Positions 11,855 to 26,800 of a DNA stretch of 64,000 nt are shown piece after piece (position 1 is the stretch's first letter; each line of letters opens with the position of its first letter). Where the stretch lies: assembly GCA_013399015.1 (NCBI GenBank), contig VWZX01001688.1:2790001-2854000 (forward strand), given 5' to 3'. Made by a program: the position numbers and the translations under genes. The stretch comes from Galbula dea (lineage: Eukaryota; Chordata; Aves; Piciformes; Galbulidae). Under the pieces are notes generated by a model. It had not been told where the DNA came from, did not search any database, and saw nothing but the letters and a program-made list of their open reading frames with translations.

Positions 11855-14800
11855 AGATATTGCCAATATTGAGGAATTGCATCAGTTGCTGCTAACAGAA
11901 ACACATGAAAGATGTGATAACATATCACACGGTCTCTTTTAGAGAAGGACTAGCATGATGTAAGTCCCAGTCTGGTACAACCCAGAAAAAAAGTATGAAA
12001 CTTAACCAGTATTGCATATTCAGTAAGTGATGGAACACGTCAGTATGTTGTCACTTTAAATTTAAACACATGAACTCACAAGCTCCTCCACTACAGAGTA
12101 CTTTTATTTCATTATGATTTGTGGCACCAGCACTGAAAAGGTCCCCAGTCCTAGACACCAGAACACTTCATCCTCAGTTCAATCTACCTCTGCATAACCA
12201 TCTTCTGACAATTTCACAGACCTAGACTTAATTCTTCTAGTAAAATGCTTCTGCAAATTATCTACCTATGTGGATCCACCTCCCTTTTTTAAGCACACAT
12301 TTGTTGTTACCATTAAAGAACATGAATTTGCAGATTAGAGAAATACTTCTTACACCTGTCTCTCTTACCAACAGGGTAAACAAGCAAAACACACATGCAG
12401 GGGGAAGAAAGATGCACTATTATCAAAACCACCAAACAACATATCACATCAACTGTAACTCCATTCTTGTTTTCTTCCTACTACGCTCTTTGCTGTATTT
12501 GCCTTTCCCTCCCTTCATCCATGCAAAATTTCAGAGCATTTGTCTCATGTCACAGCTCTGCAGGAAGGAAAATGCATTTCCCTTCTGGAAACATCCACCT
12601 CCACAGCCCAGAGCAATTCAGATCCAGTTTCATTTTCTTTGGTGACTCCAATCCACCAAGAAGGGACAACAATTGGGAAAGACGTTTTGGTGCAGGGTTT
12701 AAGAATATCACACCAGTTGCTTGGAAGTTCACCCCTGCCTGGTGCTGGCTGCAGTGAACTTCCTGCTCTCCAAGCAGGCTGTATATGCACTGATTGCCTG
12801 CTCCCTGTGCCTCGAGTTGCCAAGATGACGCTCTGAAGTGAAGCAATTAACATGCACACTTCTCGGATTAGCTGTGTATCTCCCCGGGAAACCCTCAGCA
12901 AAGCCCAGCATCCACCACAGCCCAGTGAGGAGCCATCCACCAGAAGCCACCCGAGGACCCCCGAGGCCTCCGCAGCGGCGAGGCCGCGAAGCCACGTGCC
13001 TGCGAGCCCATAACCCCCTCCCCATTCCTTGAACTCTGCTTCTCGGACTGTCAGCAGCATTTGATTGAGTTGCAACCCCCGGCGCTGCCGCAGCCACGCC
13101 AGGATGCAGCGGGCACGCTGGAGCCACTGAGCCGACCTCTTGCTGTGAGCTTGCTGTAGATCTGCGAGTTCACTTCCTTGTCGCGCATGTAACATCTGAT
13201 CTCCTCCGCGGCCTCTCGGATGACGGTAACAGCAAGCACAAATCCCTACAAGGAGCATGGGGGGGGGGGACACACCAAAAAGGATGAAAAGGTCAGGAAA
13301 AAAAAAATCACATCTGCCTCTAATAAGAGCAATATTTATCAGCAGCAATGCCAACAATCTGCATTTCCTTAATCCATCTTCTCTCGCTAAATCATTATAG
13401 TGATATTATGAGCTGCTGTGCAGAACTCCCAATAGCAAACTGACAATAGACTTATTCCTTAAAGAAAAGGCTTTAAAAAAAAATTGCTCAGCTTTACTGT
13501 GATGCTTTGCCAATGCCTCCCCAAGTAAATCTTAATATGCAGACTGTAAATAAAATATTTAATCTCACTTCACAGGTAAGTAACCAAGACTGAGCAAGGT
13601 TACACAAAAGTCCAATGTAAGAGAGGATTTCTCAAATCTCAGTATGCCCTCCACCACAGAGACATCAAAGTTAGCTCACCTCACCTGGAAGAATTCATTA
13701 TACAGAAATTTATATAACTCCTTTTTTATATATACAGAATACTTACATAATGCCCATGTATTCATGAGTACATATACACACCCCATCCTACATAAACAAG
13801 CACTCTAAATATATTCATGTGAACTACTCATAGTATAATTACATATTAATCTCATTAGGGTTTCAGTCCTACTTTTCTCTGGATATGAGCAGTCATTTGA
13901 TTCCCTCTTGTCATGAGGAAAATGCCCACATCACATCCTTCATTATATATAAAGATAACTAACTTAATGCAAAATAATTCTTTATGAGACTAGTACCACA
14001 AAGTAAATTTTTTTGAGCTGAGATTCACTAAACAGTTAAAACACTTCTCATCCATTACTGAAGAAAAATGAACATAGAAAATATCTGTACACCCCACCTA
14101 CCCAAACAGTAGATTTTGCCAGTGGGTTGCAATTTCCAACTTCAAGTAACTACATTTTTCGAAAGAACAGCTGTGCACACCTCCAAAAACTGTGTGTATG
14201 AGTTGTTAGGCTGGCACAAAAAAATTGTGAACCTGACCTCCTCAACCACCTCAGGAAGATCTTGCTGTGCAGCACTGCTAACACCCAACACAACAATAAT
14301 TCAATTCTCACTTTTTTTTTAAACAAAGAAAAATTACAAAGAATGACATAAGAACTATTAAGGCTGAAGGAAAAGTTTCTTAATTATTAAAATTCCGAGG
14401 TACACATCACCTGCCAGCCCCCACAATCCTGTAATAAAACTAAATAGTCTCAAATTCAAGTACATGTGTCTAAATTCAGGATCCAGATTAATTAGTATCA
14501 GTCTTGAAATGCAATGTGGTATGTTTCTACACTATTTAAAAATGTAGACACAGGATGAGACCCAAGAGTGGGCAATTACTGTTTAAAACCATGTCTGTAT
14601 TCAATCCTGTGTTTACAAACACTGAAGTAAGAAGCCATTAACACAATGTTTTCAGAGAAGAGTTTTGCTCCCCAGTGTTCAGGACCACAACCATCTGTTT
14701 TGCAGCACTGTGGAATATCTCTCATTCCCATAACCAACAAATCAAGAAAAGAATAAACATTTCCATTTACAAGTTGCATTAGTGTGTTTGGCTAGAAATT

Positions 14801-17800
14801 CCTATCTGCTTTCCAAAATAAAATAGAAAAGCACCAGTTATTTTCAATTTATGTTTCAGCTGTTTGAAGAGTCTTCAAATAATTACCCCAAAATATTCCC
14901 ACATGTGTCGACTCACTGTGTCATCTCGCATGTCATTCCATCCCCAACACTCATATTAGCAGACAGTAATGAACAAAGACCTTTCTTATCCTGCTTTCTG
15001 GCAGCTCATATGCCAAATTACAATTGCTCACCTGGCACAGACAACTCACAACTGCCCACACAAAACAAAAACCAAAAGAGACACCCTCTGTGTGCATGTA
15101 TACTTAATCTGTGGGACTAGTATTAGACTCATACAGCAAAAGAAATACAGCACACACTTGAGAGAGAATTCAATTAGGTACAGGCTTTAATACAAACAGA
15201 ATTTTAGCAGCAATGTCCCAAAGCTGCCCCCTTCACTTCTTTCTGGCTTTCACCAGGGGTTTCACTGTACTGAAAGTCTAAAAGGCAGAAAAAAATTCTT
15301 TGCTCTTCCTGAGCTCCCTCAGTAAAGCCACAAATTTTTACCACCACCATTTCTCAAATCAGTGCACAAGTAATGTCTCAGAAACAGCTCTATCTTTTTT
15401 AATCTATTCTCAGTTGGTTTTGTGTCATTTCTTTAAAGTAAAAATGATGTTTATCCTTGCAGATTTTCAAAATTCAGGCAGATGAGCTAAACCAACCTAA
15501 ATTTAAAGACAGCCCTGCTTTGAGCAGTAGGACCAGATGTCCCCTATGAGCTAAAGTGCAGCAGAAAAGTTATTCACACAGAAAGAGAAATAATAGTTTT
15601 ACTGGGATAAAAGAAAAAAATATTTGGATACTTATATTTAACCATGTAAGCAGTTGTTACTAGCTCATGCAGAGCATTTCAGAGATTTAAGAAGCCCATT
15701 CGATGCAACTATTCCTTTCTGTCCTTTGACAGCACTAAAGTTCCTGCTTCAAAACTGATTATTATTGATTTCCTTTGATCACAGGTGAGACACATGGCTA
15801 TCAAAAGAGGACAAATAATTTACAGGAAGGAAAGAATATCTGCACCTTGAGCAAGTGGGAATGAGTGTGTGTGAATATGTCTATATTTACGTGTGGGAGG
15901 CTCATGGTGTTTTTCAGCTTTTTCATTTTTTTTTATTTTTTTTTTTTTTTTACAATGTGGTTAAACTATGAAGCAGCCTGTTGACCTATTCCAAGGCCAC
16001 AGGTCAAACTGTTAGGCAGGGGAGTATAATTTGCCATCGTTGTGCATATGGCCACTCATTAAGGTCACTTTTGAAAGGTGCCCTTCAGTCCTCCACTGCA
16101 GTTGCCAGGCTGTGCTGGGCTCCTGCAAGCACTGATCCTTGTGTGATCACCCCAGGAGGGTGCAACACCCCACACTGACCCTCCAGGAGCACATTCTTCT
16201 TTCAGATGCAGCTATGAACAACACAAACATTGCTCCAGTCTCCATTCACTTTCTCATGTTATTCATGAAGCCCTGCTGCCCCTGCAGCCAGCAACAAGAG
16301 CTCTGTGCCTGTTAACAGCCCACAGATGAAAAAGCTGGGGGCAGAGTTCTCTCACATCCCTATCAAACCTCTACAAAATAAAGCTTAAGGCCAGAACAAG
16401 CATCTATACTACAACACATATATGGAGTTGGCCTGAAGAAGTAACCTAACAAGATGATTTAAGATGAAAACTTAAGCCCTAGAGAAAAGACAACAAAATA
16501 AATTTCATTTAAAATTAAACTTTCTTAAATAAATAAACCTTAAATTACCTACCAGAGGAACCCAGTATGTGTAAAGTGCACCAAGCCTCATTTCAACGAC
16601 AAATTGAGAGCAGGCCAAAAGCAAGAAATAAAGGTTGAAGAAGTATTTGAACTGGTTAAACAACACCTAAAACAAAAACAAAAAAAGGAAGGAGGAGATT
16701 ATTAATAGTGTTCAGAAGTTATGCATATTGAACTAACCACAAGAAACATTTCTGCATGCTCCTCTAGTGTCTAAATGCTAACTCAAGGGCACTCAAGTGT
16801 CTAGTTTGCCGCTGCTCTGAGGCAGCCTTTGCAGCAGCCCCACCAAACACAACCCAAACTTTATTTCCTCTGGCTCCAGATTCTGCACCCATCTACTGTA
16901 AAACCACTGAAACTGGAAAAAGCATTGATGTAGAATCATAAAAAGCAACTTTTTCACACTTACCCCTGGGAGAAATGTAAAAAAGTTGTACTTCTGATTG
17001 TTGATCACATTGCGAGGGTATCTCTGGTCTCTCTTCTCTGGATGGCCTAGCCAAACGGTACGAGGTCTTGGGTCTCTCCTGCCACAGCATCTTAAGCACT
17101 CACAACACCTACGGAAGGAACATTCCATTCTAAATTAATGAGTTAATTTTTAACATGTTTCTCTGACTCACACAGATGCACTCCAGACCCTCTCCACCAG
17201 CCAGGTGGAACAGCTGAGCATCACTTCATCTGTCACTCATCAGATCTCATCTGACAACTACCCAGTGTATTAGTCTTTCTGCTGTTCCTTTTGCAACCGC
17301 ACATGCCTATCTCGTATTGGCCTTTTTAGCCATCAACGCGCTTGCAACAAACGTGGGTAGAGCCCTTCCCAAATCTTCCTTCGTGAAGCCTAGCCATGAT
17401 GATGACAAGCATCTGAAAACCCAAAATCTGACTTTCTACCAAATACAGACACTCCACCTGCTGCAGCCACTGCGGACCTGCCTCACAACCCACCAGGCTA
17501 TGAGCAAACCTCTTACAATGTTGGAGCTCTTACTAAGAGATACACAACCATGCTAGAAATGTGCCTGCAGCAACAAAGGCTGAGGAGACCCTTCGTTTTG
17601 CATTTTCATGGAGAAGTGATGACCAAGCTCATCACTACACTGAGTCAGTGCTGGCTGCTGGGGGAGCTTCCACCTCCTGTGAATGAAAAAGCTCCAGGAA
17701 GCATGGAGGTGTGGGGTACAGGCAGAAAGGTCCCCTTCCACTGATCCTGGATTACAGGTTTTATGCCAGAAAGCTCTCATTAGAAGAACAGCAACAGGTG

Positions 17801-20800
17801 CTTTCTATTATTTCTTCTGGGTTTTTCTGGTGTATAGAAACTCCCTCAAAAAAAAGTGTTTTTTTCCCATTTACAAACTGAACTTAAACAGGAATACACG
17901 TATGTAAAGTGATCTTATACATCCTAAAGAAAAGACAGACAGACTCTCCTCCTTCCCTGCAACCACGACTTCATCAAAATTTATACCTTTTTTAACAGAA
18001 GGGTATAATATTTGCATACTTGAATTTCTGCTGTTTAAAATACTCTTGGCCAAGGAATAATACTCCATAACCCTCTAAAAATGAAACCGTCAGAGGAATC
18101 TAAAAATAGATACTAAATAATTTCTGATTCTAGTTTTACATAGTATTAGTCAGTAGCTGTGTTTATGTTCATGGTAAATTGTATGTTAACTACTACTGAA
18201 TGCTACACATTCTCGACAACTGAGAACATGCTCTGTAGATCTAGCTACACAGTCCCAGTTTGTGACTTCAGCTGGAGTAATTCCTATTTTCAGTTCTTCA
18301 GGTGACTGTCCCAAAGCAGCACCACTGTGGAGGCTGTGACTTTGGGCAGCCCAGAGCAACACTTGCATCCAGTGCCACAAACTAGAGCTGCCAGAGAAAT
18401 AGCTCCAGAGATTTAAGTTCAACCTACTTTCAGTCAGATAACTCAAATATAGCCCCCAATATGACTTTTTTTCCCTGAATTTTTTTCTACTTTTTCAGCA
18501 GTATCTGTTCTCATTCCATTAAAAATTGTCATTTTCCAATTATCCAGCACAACAATTACTTTGTATCTTGTTATGCCAGTTTTCCAAGAAATAGATCGTC
18601 CCTCCGCACTTGGCACTGGTGAGGCCACTCCTCCAATACTGGGTTCAGTTTTGGGCCCCTAACTATAGGAAAGACACTGAGATGCTGGAGAGTGTTCAAA
18701 GAAGGGCAAGGAAGTTGGTGAGGGCTGTAGAGTCCAAGTCTTTTGAGAAGCAGCTGAGGGAACTGGGGTTGATCAGTCTGGAGAAAAGAAGGCCCAGGGG
18801 AGACCTCAATCAACAATTACCTAAAATGAGGCTGTAGAGAGGTCGGGGTTGCTCTCTTTTCCCAGATAACAAATGACAGGATTATAGGAAACAGCCTAAA
18901 GTTGTGCCAGAGGAGGTTTAGACTGGATAGTAGGAAAAATTTCTTCACTGAAGGAGTGGTTAAGCATTGTAACAGGATGCCCAGGGAAGTGATGGAATTA
19001 TTGTCCCTGAAAGTGTTCAAGAAATGTGTAGATGTGGTGCTTAGGGACATGGTTTGGTGGTGGGCTTGGCAGTATTAGGTTAACGCTGGACTCAATGATC
19101 TTGGAGGTCTTTTCCAACCTTAATGTCCTCTGATTTTAATGGTAACACTAGAGGACTTTCTTCCCACAGGCCAGTGAACACTCAGCTCTCACACAGGTTT
19201 CAGCAACTAAAACTATGCGCTGCCCAGTGTAATGAGTTCTTACTTGAGGCAGTGAATCAGAGTCAGTACATCATGTGAGATGCAAGGACTTATCAGTGAT
19301 CTCTCTTGTACCTTGAAAAAGCCTCTCTGTTCCAAATTGCACTATTGTACCCTCCCAAACCCCAAAAGGGTCATTTTTCTGCTGTCACTGCTTCTTACTG
19401 AAAGCCAATCTCTTCCCAATCCCCCAGTTCCTACAGAAACACCCCTATTGAATTTCATTGACATTTGGGAAAGTCAGTATCAGGCAGATTGATAACCAAA
19501 AGCTTCAGAGCTCTTACAAACATCTTTACAGAAACCACTGCTAAGATCTGCTGCAAAAATTAAATATACACTGAAAGAAATAAACAACTACTTAAGGAAG
19601 TACAGAAAGCATTCAGCCCTTGAAGTCACTGTCCTTCCAGAAGATGCATGCAGCATGATGAACAGAGTTTAAAGCTCACTACGCAGAAGGTAGTTTTCCA
19701 CAAAGATACCATCCAACCATACTTAAAGTTTTATGGCCTGCTGGATGCAAATAAACAAAAAGAAGCCAGTTCTTTCAATATATAAGAGGAATAAAAATCA
19801 ACTTTGCTCCCAGAAGTAAAGGAAAGGTGTCACCATGTGACTCAGTCCTCTATGAGCAGGCATAGGCATAAACTTCACAAGGCTGACTTGCAAGATTTCT
19901 CAGAAGCTTTTAAAACTAGACAAATGGATTTCTGCATAATCAAATTACTTTGACATTATTATATTTTCTGAAGAGTGTCAGATGAGCCCTGAAAAGGTGA
20001 TTTTCTTTTGCCTGTACTCAAGAACAACCTACACCATAAGTGTACAGGTGCCACCCAAACACAGGAGAAGTTTTCTCACACATAGCAGCTTTCAGATTGA
20101 AATGCTGATGAGATAGCAGAGCACTATATAGCACTCACACATTGTTACTGGAGGAACATCAAATCTTAAGTTTTGGATGGTGCCAAATGTCTCTTACCAG
20201 CTCCGTGTAAGTCAAGCCCAAAATTCCAAAACCACGGTACTGTTAAGGTCCCTCAATTTCATGACATTTCAGTAACAGTCCCACTGCTTTCACATGCAGA
20301 GATTAATCACTGACTACACAGAGGTCAGCTTTATCAAAGCCTCTGCAGTTGTCAGCTCTGACTTGCAAACTGTTCAATTACTTAAGAAGAGAAAATTAGG
20401 AGAATGCAGAAAATCTGACAGAAAGAAACAGTGCAAAATGAGAATGCAGTTCAAACCCCTGACAGCAATGAACACCTAGATCAAATTACTGGGATAAAAT
20501 AACTGAGATGCTTTCCTGTTCAAGTATATGCAAGACGTGCCTGACTTCCTACAGCACCACCACTGCCATCTCCACTTGCCTTCAGACAGGGCCATGGCCT
20601 GTTATTCTACATTTGACTTCTATCTCTGATTACTCCCTAGGAAGTACCATAAAACCATAATTAACACAAGTACTTTAAATGTAACCCACTTCAAAAAGTT
20701 GCACTTGCCCCTGAAACTATCACTTTCTGTCAAATCTACAAACTTCTTCTTGTTAAGAAACAAACCAGTTGATCTTTCTTCCTCTCATGGCTGCTTATAA

Positions 20801-23800
20801 TACCCACATCTGAAAGGCAGTTACCAATATGAGACAAACAGTAGTGCTAAACACTCAAAATTCAATCATCTCTACTTCAGAAGTGTATTTTATTAGCTTT
20901 CTGTCTTTTAACTGCAGTTTTCTTTTGTGTTTGCAGATAAAGACCTAAGACAAATAGTCACTTGTATGCTAAATATATTTTCAAATAGTGGTACTGATAT
21001 GCTCTTTGGGTTTCCTTCTTTCATGATGGAGAAAACCACACAAGATTAGCCTTGATTCCATGTTTTAATGACTGTGAATTCAGAATGACCTCTATGGTAA
21101 CACTCCAAATAAGAGGCTTTGTCCAAGGGAGCAAACCTGGTGTCCACACACCCTATTACATCACAATATGCTTCCCAGTTGCAGAGTCAGTCTGTCCTTA
21201 TAATCAGACATCTGAAACCAGTTATCTTTGTTTATTTTTTAGGCTTGGCCTCTTCCAGGGATTGTATTCGACAGCAAAAATACCTGGGCACCTATATGAT
21301 AATACTTACAATAAGATAAGGCTCAAAGAAGGTACTACTACAGTTTAATTTTTTTTCCACTCGTGCTGTTGATTTTTTATGTTTTTCTTTACAAAGTAAA
21401 ATTTACTGATACCCACCAAAGAACTTTCCAAGCATGTGGACAGATCTTCAAATCAATACCTAAATCTTCAAAGGAGATTTCCAGACATTTTAGTAAATTC
21501 AATTACTTATCAGCAGTTTTTCATGAATGTGTAAGAAAATGGCAAATGAACCCCGGAAACTAATCAGAACATTTTACTTCAAGATGACTGCACTCTGCCC
21601 ACCTGTTTATGTATAATTACATTGCTTTGAGCCCTCTCTTTCCCAGGCTACTATGAATTCACTACTTAGAATGCTAACACCTAGCACTGCCAAACTGCTT
21701 ACACTTATGCTTTTCTAAATGAAACAGCAGCCCCAATACTGACAGCACCTACAAAGACAGAGAAGCAGAAGGCAATTGCACAAAAATTAAATTACCCAAA
21801 ATTTAGCACGCTCTGCAACCAAAGACACGACCTCTTGTAAGGTTCCCACTACAAAGATACTTGTTGCTGTAAGCATTTTAATTTACAAATGTTGTCTTAC
21901 TGTTGGGTTTGAGAATCAGTCTAAAACTAACATAGTTCCAAATATAAGCAAGAAAGGGCACTGGAGAAACATGCTGTGCAAAAAACCCCCAAATTTTGTG
22001 AAATTCCTGCCTGGCTAGAGTCACAGTTTTCACAACCCCCTAAATTGCAGGGAAAGCAAACTGAAAACCTAATTAGACAAACAAAAGAAAAACTTCCTGC
22101 CTAGCAAGTTTTTGAAGGTGATTATCAGTAGAATCTATGCTCAAGTAAAGAATATTCTTTGTAGAATATTTCTACAAAGAAGTCCCCTACAGCAGCCTTT
22201 TAGCACAAGGTTTCTATGAAACCTTAAAGGAGTTTCTAAGGGAAAAAGTTCAACCAATGAACACAATACTATAACCAGCAATAAAAGAGTTGGATGTCGC
22301 AAGACTTTTCACTGGGGAGGTTTATCAGAGCTCAGGAATCCCATTACGTCATTGGCTTGTAGCCTCTTGCAGAGCTGTAGCGCTGAGCATGGAACTCGGG
22401 AACCCTTGCTGAAAATACTCAAAAATCAGCAAACACTGATTTTTATCCTGTAGACATTTAAAGAGTTTTTGTTACAAAGAAATGTAGTCAACCCCAGTGC
22501 TGGCATATAACTCCTAGCTATTCTGTGATCTTGTTTCTTCCCCTTGTCCCACAAACCACCCAGCACACTTGCCACCCCTGTGCCAGGGAGGCAGAGAGCA
22601 GAAAACCACAATCCAAACCCTGTCTAGGAGGGAATGTTAAACAGTGACAGTTATCTCTGTACACTGATGGCACAAGTGCCAGTCCATAGCTTGTGCAAAT
22701 AAGTTTCAAAAGAAGCTTTTGGTAAGAACAGACATTTCTCAGGCATAAAACCTGCTCAATCTTATAGGCAGACATTTATCATCCTACCCCACACCCCCCC
22801 AAAATATTCCATTGCCATAAGTTTTTTTTAACCTTTTCAATGATGTCTTAAACTTCATTAAGGAAGAATACCTTACTAAGTTCATTAGTTCTGCTTTAAA
22901 ATCTTCCACATGACATCTGTGATCCTTACAAAGCCCTTTACACACATAGGAATGACTGCAATGGCAGATCAAGTTCTAACAGACTAATGGCAGGTTTCCT
23001 TGACCTACCCAGGGTCACGTGCAGGCAGGACAGTTTCACTACCCAAAACCTTTCTGTCTTACATGTGCTGATGTTGCAATGTGAGTAAACGCTGTTCTCC
23101 AGAGACATTTTTATTACTGCACCAGGTTGAGCTGGCACAGAATCACAGAATGTTAGGAGTTGGAAGGGACCTTGAAAGATCATCTAGTCCAATCCTCCTG
23201 CCACAGCAGGATTCCCTAGACCAGGTCACACAGAAGTGTGTCCAGATGGGTTTTGAATATCTCCAGAGAAGGAGACTCCCCAACCTCTCTCAGCAGTCTG
23301 CGCCAATGCTCTGGCATCTCAACTGGGAAAGCATTCTTTCTTGTATTCACATGGAACCTTCTATGCTTCAGTTTACCACCACTGTCCCTTGTCTTGTCAC
23401 TGGTCTTCACTGAGAAGAGCCTGACCCCATCCTCCTGACACCCATCCTTCATGTATTTAAAAGCATAAATGAGGTCACCCCTTATTCTCCTCTTCTCTAA
23501 GATGGCACAACACATGGTGTGACACTGGTGCTGGCTGGCAATGCATGGCTGTTGCACACTCACAGGAGCCAAAGCAAAAGCCCCCAGAGCTGCCAAGGAC
23601 TTGTATTGCAGGGAGAGATGGCCATGCTTAGGGTCCAAAATCCTGGGCTGTGGTGCTAAATATCCAACCTGGCTTGCCCATGTGCTGGAATAACAAAACA
23701 CAACTCTGAGACATCAAAAGGGAAAGAAAAGGCAGAAAGATGTGTGGTGAACCTCACAAGAAAGATATCAGACAGTCTCCTTTCCCCTTCTCCTTTGGAA

Positions 23801-26800
23801 ACTGAAAAACCTTAACCTCAACCTCAGAAAAAAACATTCTGAGAAATCCGTTCAGTTAGGTACCAGCAACAAAGTACTCTGAGAACACACAAACCAGGAC
23901 ACAAACGTGTTCTCAGATCATCTTGATGCTCACTAAACAAAAAGTCCTTTTGAATGGGACTGTCACTTTTTACCATTTAACTTACTTGTTCCTCCCTGAA
24001 AGAATTTTACAGGCATTGCATAGTTCTGTCATCTACTGTTTCTTTGGATACCATCCCTACTTTTGGTTATCAAGCATAGAAACCTGGATGATGAGGGAAG
24101 GGGCTGCTCAGGCTTTGACTGTACTCCTCAAGCTTATGTCAGTGCCACTGGAGGAAGTTGGCTGTTTCTGGTAGGAGATAACTATTTGCATTATTAGAAA
24201 TAATAAAATACTTTCCACCAGGAAATCAGAAGATTACGTCCTTGAAAAGGAAAGACAGACTGTCTAGAAAAACAGCTGAAAGTTTACATTGATGCTTAGA
24301 GATGCTGATAAAATTAGCAGGCACTTTCAAGGAATGGGAATCACAAGTTACAGAAATGTTAGCAGTTTTCTATAAGCGTTTGGGAATACATATTCCTAAA
24401 CATTTCTCCTTCTCTGTTTTGCAACTGAAGCACTGAAGAACAGTATTGCAATTGTCCCTGAAGTAAACTAGCAAATCACTGTACACCATAAATTTTAAAA
24501 ATTATTATTTTACACAAAGAACATGGAAAAAATATATGAAGACAGCTTATATGGGGAAGCTTATACAGCACTGTGTTACTCACATTCTAAATCACAACTT
24601 GGCAAAAACAAAAATAAAAACCAAATTCATAAATTCCCAAATATGAGTCCTGTAAGTGGTGGTCCTTAACCTGCACAGGGATGGATCTAAATGAATGGAA
24701 GGTGCTGAAGAACAGGTCTTCTGTGTATTTCACTTGGGATTATATTTGTTTACAAAAATGCATTCTTACTGATAATGCAAGAAGCACTAATATGAAAAGA
24801 CTGATTGTCAGATGCTAGATTAACAGCCATTACCAAGAAGCAGGTTTAATGTACAAATGCAGCATGTTTGAGGGACCAAATGAAAAATGCTTTCATGAGT
24901 ATTTTTAATGTAGAACAAGCCTAATGGAAAATGAATGTCACATTTGTCTAATACTGGGGTAGTAGTATTTGTCAAATTAGTGCTGAAGCTCACCAATATT
25001 TAATCACTTCTACAGGAAGCACATTCCATTGATGACATGCCTATGTTTCTCACAGGCTGTTCTGTTAAGTCCTTGGCATCTTTAATACACAAACCAACCT
25101 TCCACATTTCATTATTTTAAAAGCATATAAAGGACTTCCCATTAATTAAAAAAAAAAAAAAGAGAGAGAGAGCACCATGCACAACCACATGATTCAAACA
25201 TGCCCATTTGAGACCATGTGACAGAACAGCTGGGGTGGCTCAGGAAGGGGCCAGAAGTGTTGCTATTCCTGCAGCCCACCCCTGCCCATCCGCCCAGTGT
25301 CACAGTGGAAAACAGCTCAGCTGTGGGAAGCCTGCCCAGCTCTGCACACACTGAGCCACACCCACACACAGGCTGACGGAGGGCAGCAGCTCCCATCTCT
25401 CTCTGTTGACTGAGAAATGAAATTTGCCATTTTAAATAGAGCCAGAGCATACAGGCACGTACAATGGAACGGCTGCATGAAATGTTGCTGTAAAGCTCCT
25501 CCTTCGCCTTTTCATTCCCCATTCTTCCCCCTACATTCTGGATCAAGGCCTTTTTACATGGCAGAGGCAGCACAAGAGCAGCTTGTCGGTTTCCAAAAAT
25601 GCCTTGCAGGACTGTGGACTGAGACCATAAGCTATTTAGGGAAAAACTTGTGTCATGCACTGAACGAAGCATCTAGGGTGCTGCTTTGGGAATTTGCAGC
25701 TTCCTTCCTGGCAGAGCTCAGCCCCTGGGAAGCTCAGACTCGCTTGCCATTCCACCAACAGTCCAGATGCTGTTAATGCCATCTTTCCCTCCTAATTGGC
25801 ATATATCTCTTTGTGGCTTTCTGAAAGTTGAAAGCATTTGGAACATGAACATGGCTGAGTTCAGGACAGAAAGCAACAGAATTTAGAGCTTACCCTTTGA
25901 CTGCAGCAAGAAAATCCACATAAAAGTCATGCTCAGGAACAGATAACCACTTTTCCCACTGGTTGATTAAGCACATGGTTTCTCTTCAGCACAGATCTCA
26001 GCTGTCTGCACCATCATTCATCTCTGCAAGGCTACTGTGCGAGTTCCTCTCTGGCTTCTCTTCAAAGTACGCTGGAGGCTGTGGCTGTAATGAAAGCCTT
26101 GCTTGGATGACACCTGCCTACAAGAGAACTAGGTATTTCTTACTTTTTTGCTAAGGGCCATTAAGATCTCTGTGAAGTCGCTCAGTACATGAATAGAGAT
26201 CTGTTCCCAACTGCAGAACACCACACTGACAAAAATCTCAGAGATTTCACTGGTAGGGGGGAAGATCCCCCCAGCAGAAATTGCAGTCAGGGCTATGCTG
26301 AAGTGAAGCCTTTCAGGAGTAGCTTACCCCTGGATTTTCATATGATTCAAGGAACATAACTTGGAAGGCTTTTGTTTGGGTTTTTCTGAGAGAGCACAGG
26401 AGAAAGGAGATCTTTGTTAGGCTTAGGATTCCTAGGACTGCATCCTGGATGTGACACCATGAACCCTTCCTGACTTGCTGGACGATTTCTTTTGTTAGTA
26501 ATACTGGTTTGGATTTGTTCGAATTTGATGCTTTGCTATCCACACTATCATTTGATCAAATTACTAACATATCACAAGCTACTTAGCAGTAAAACATGAG
26601 TTCCTAATGTATGGTAATTCCCATCCCCCAACAGAGTTACCACATCAAATGGAAACCCCAAATTCAAGTTATTCAGACTACTACTGAGAAAAAACCTAAG
26701 CAATCTTCTTTCACAGCTTCATGCTGCCATGATTTTTTAGTAGCACTTCAAACACCATCTCTGTGACAGCTAACCATGTAGAGTCCACAATCAATGAAAC

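Noticed and set aside
11700..11860. A32 tract as the tail of a processed pseudogene or SINE
   Set aside because: No recognisable body before it and no target-site duplication found by eye.
12545..13357. A 270-codon minus-strand open frame across ATP9A exon 4
   Set aside because: Its frame differs from the real exon 4 frame; it arises from the local CpG-rich sequence.
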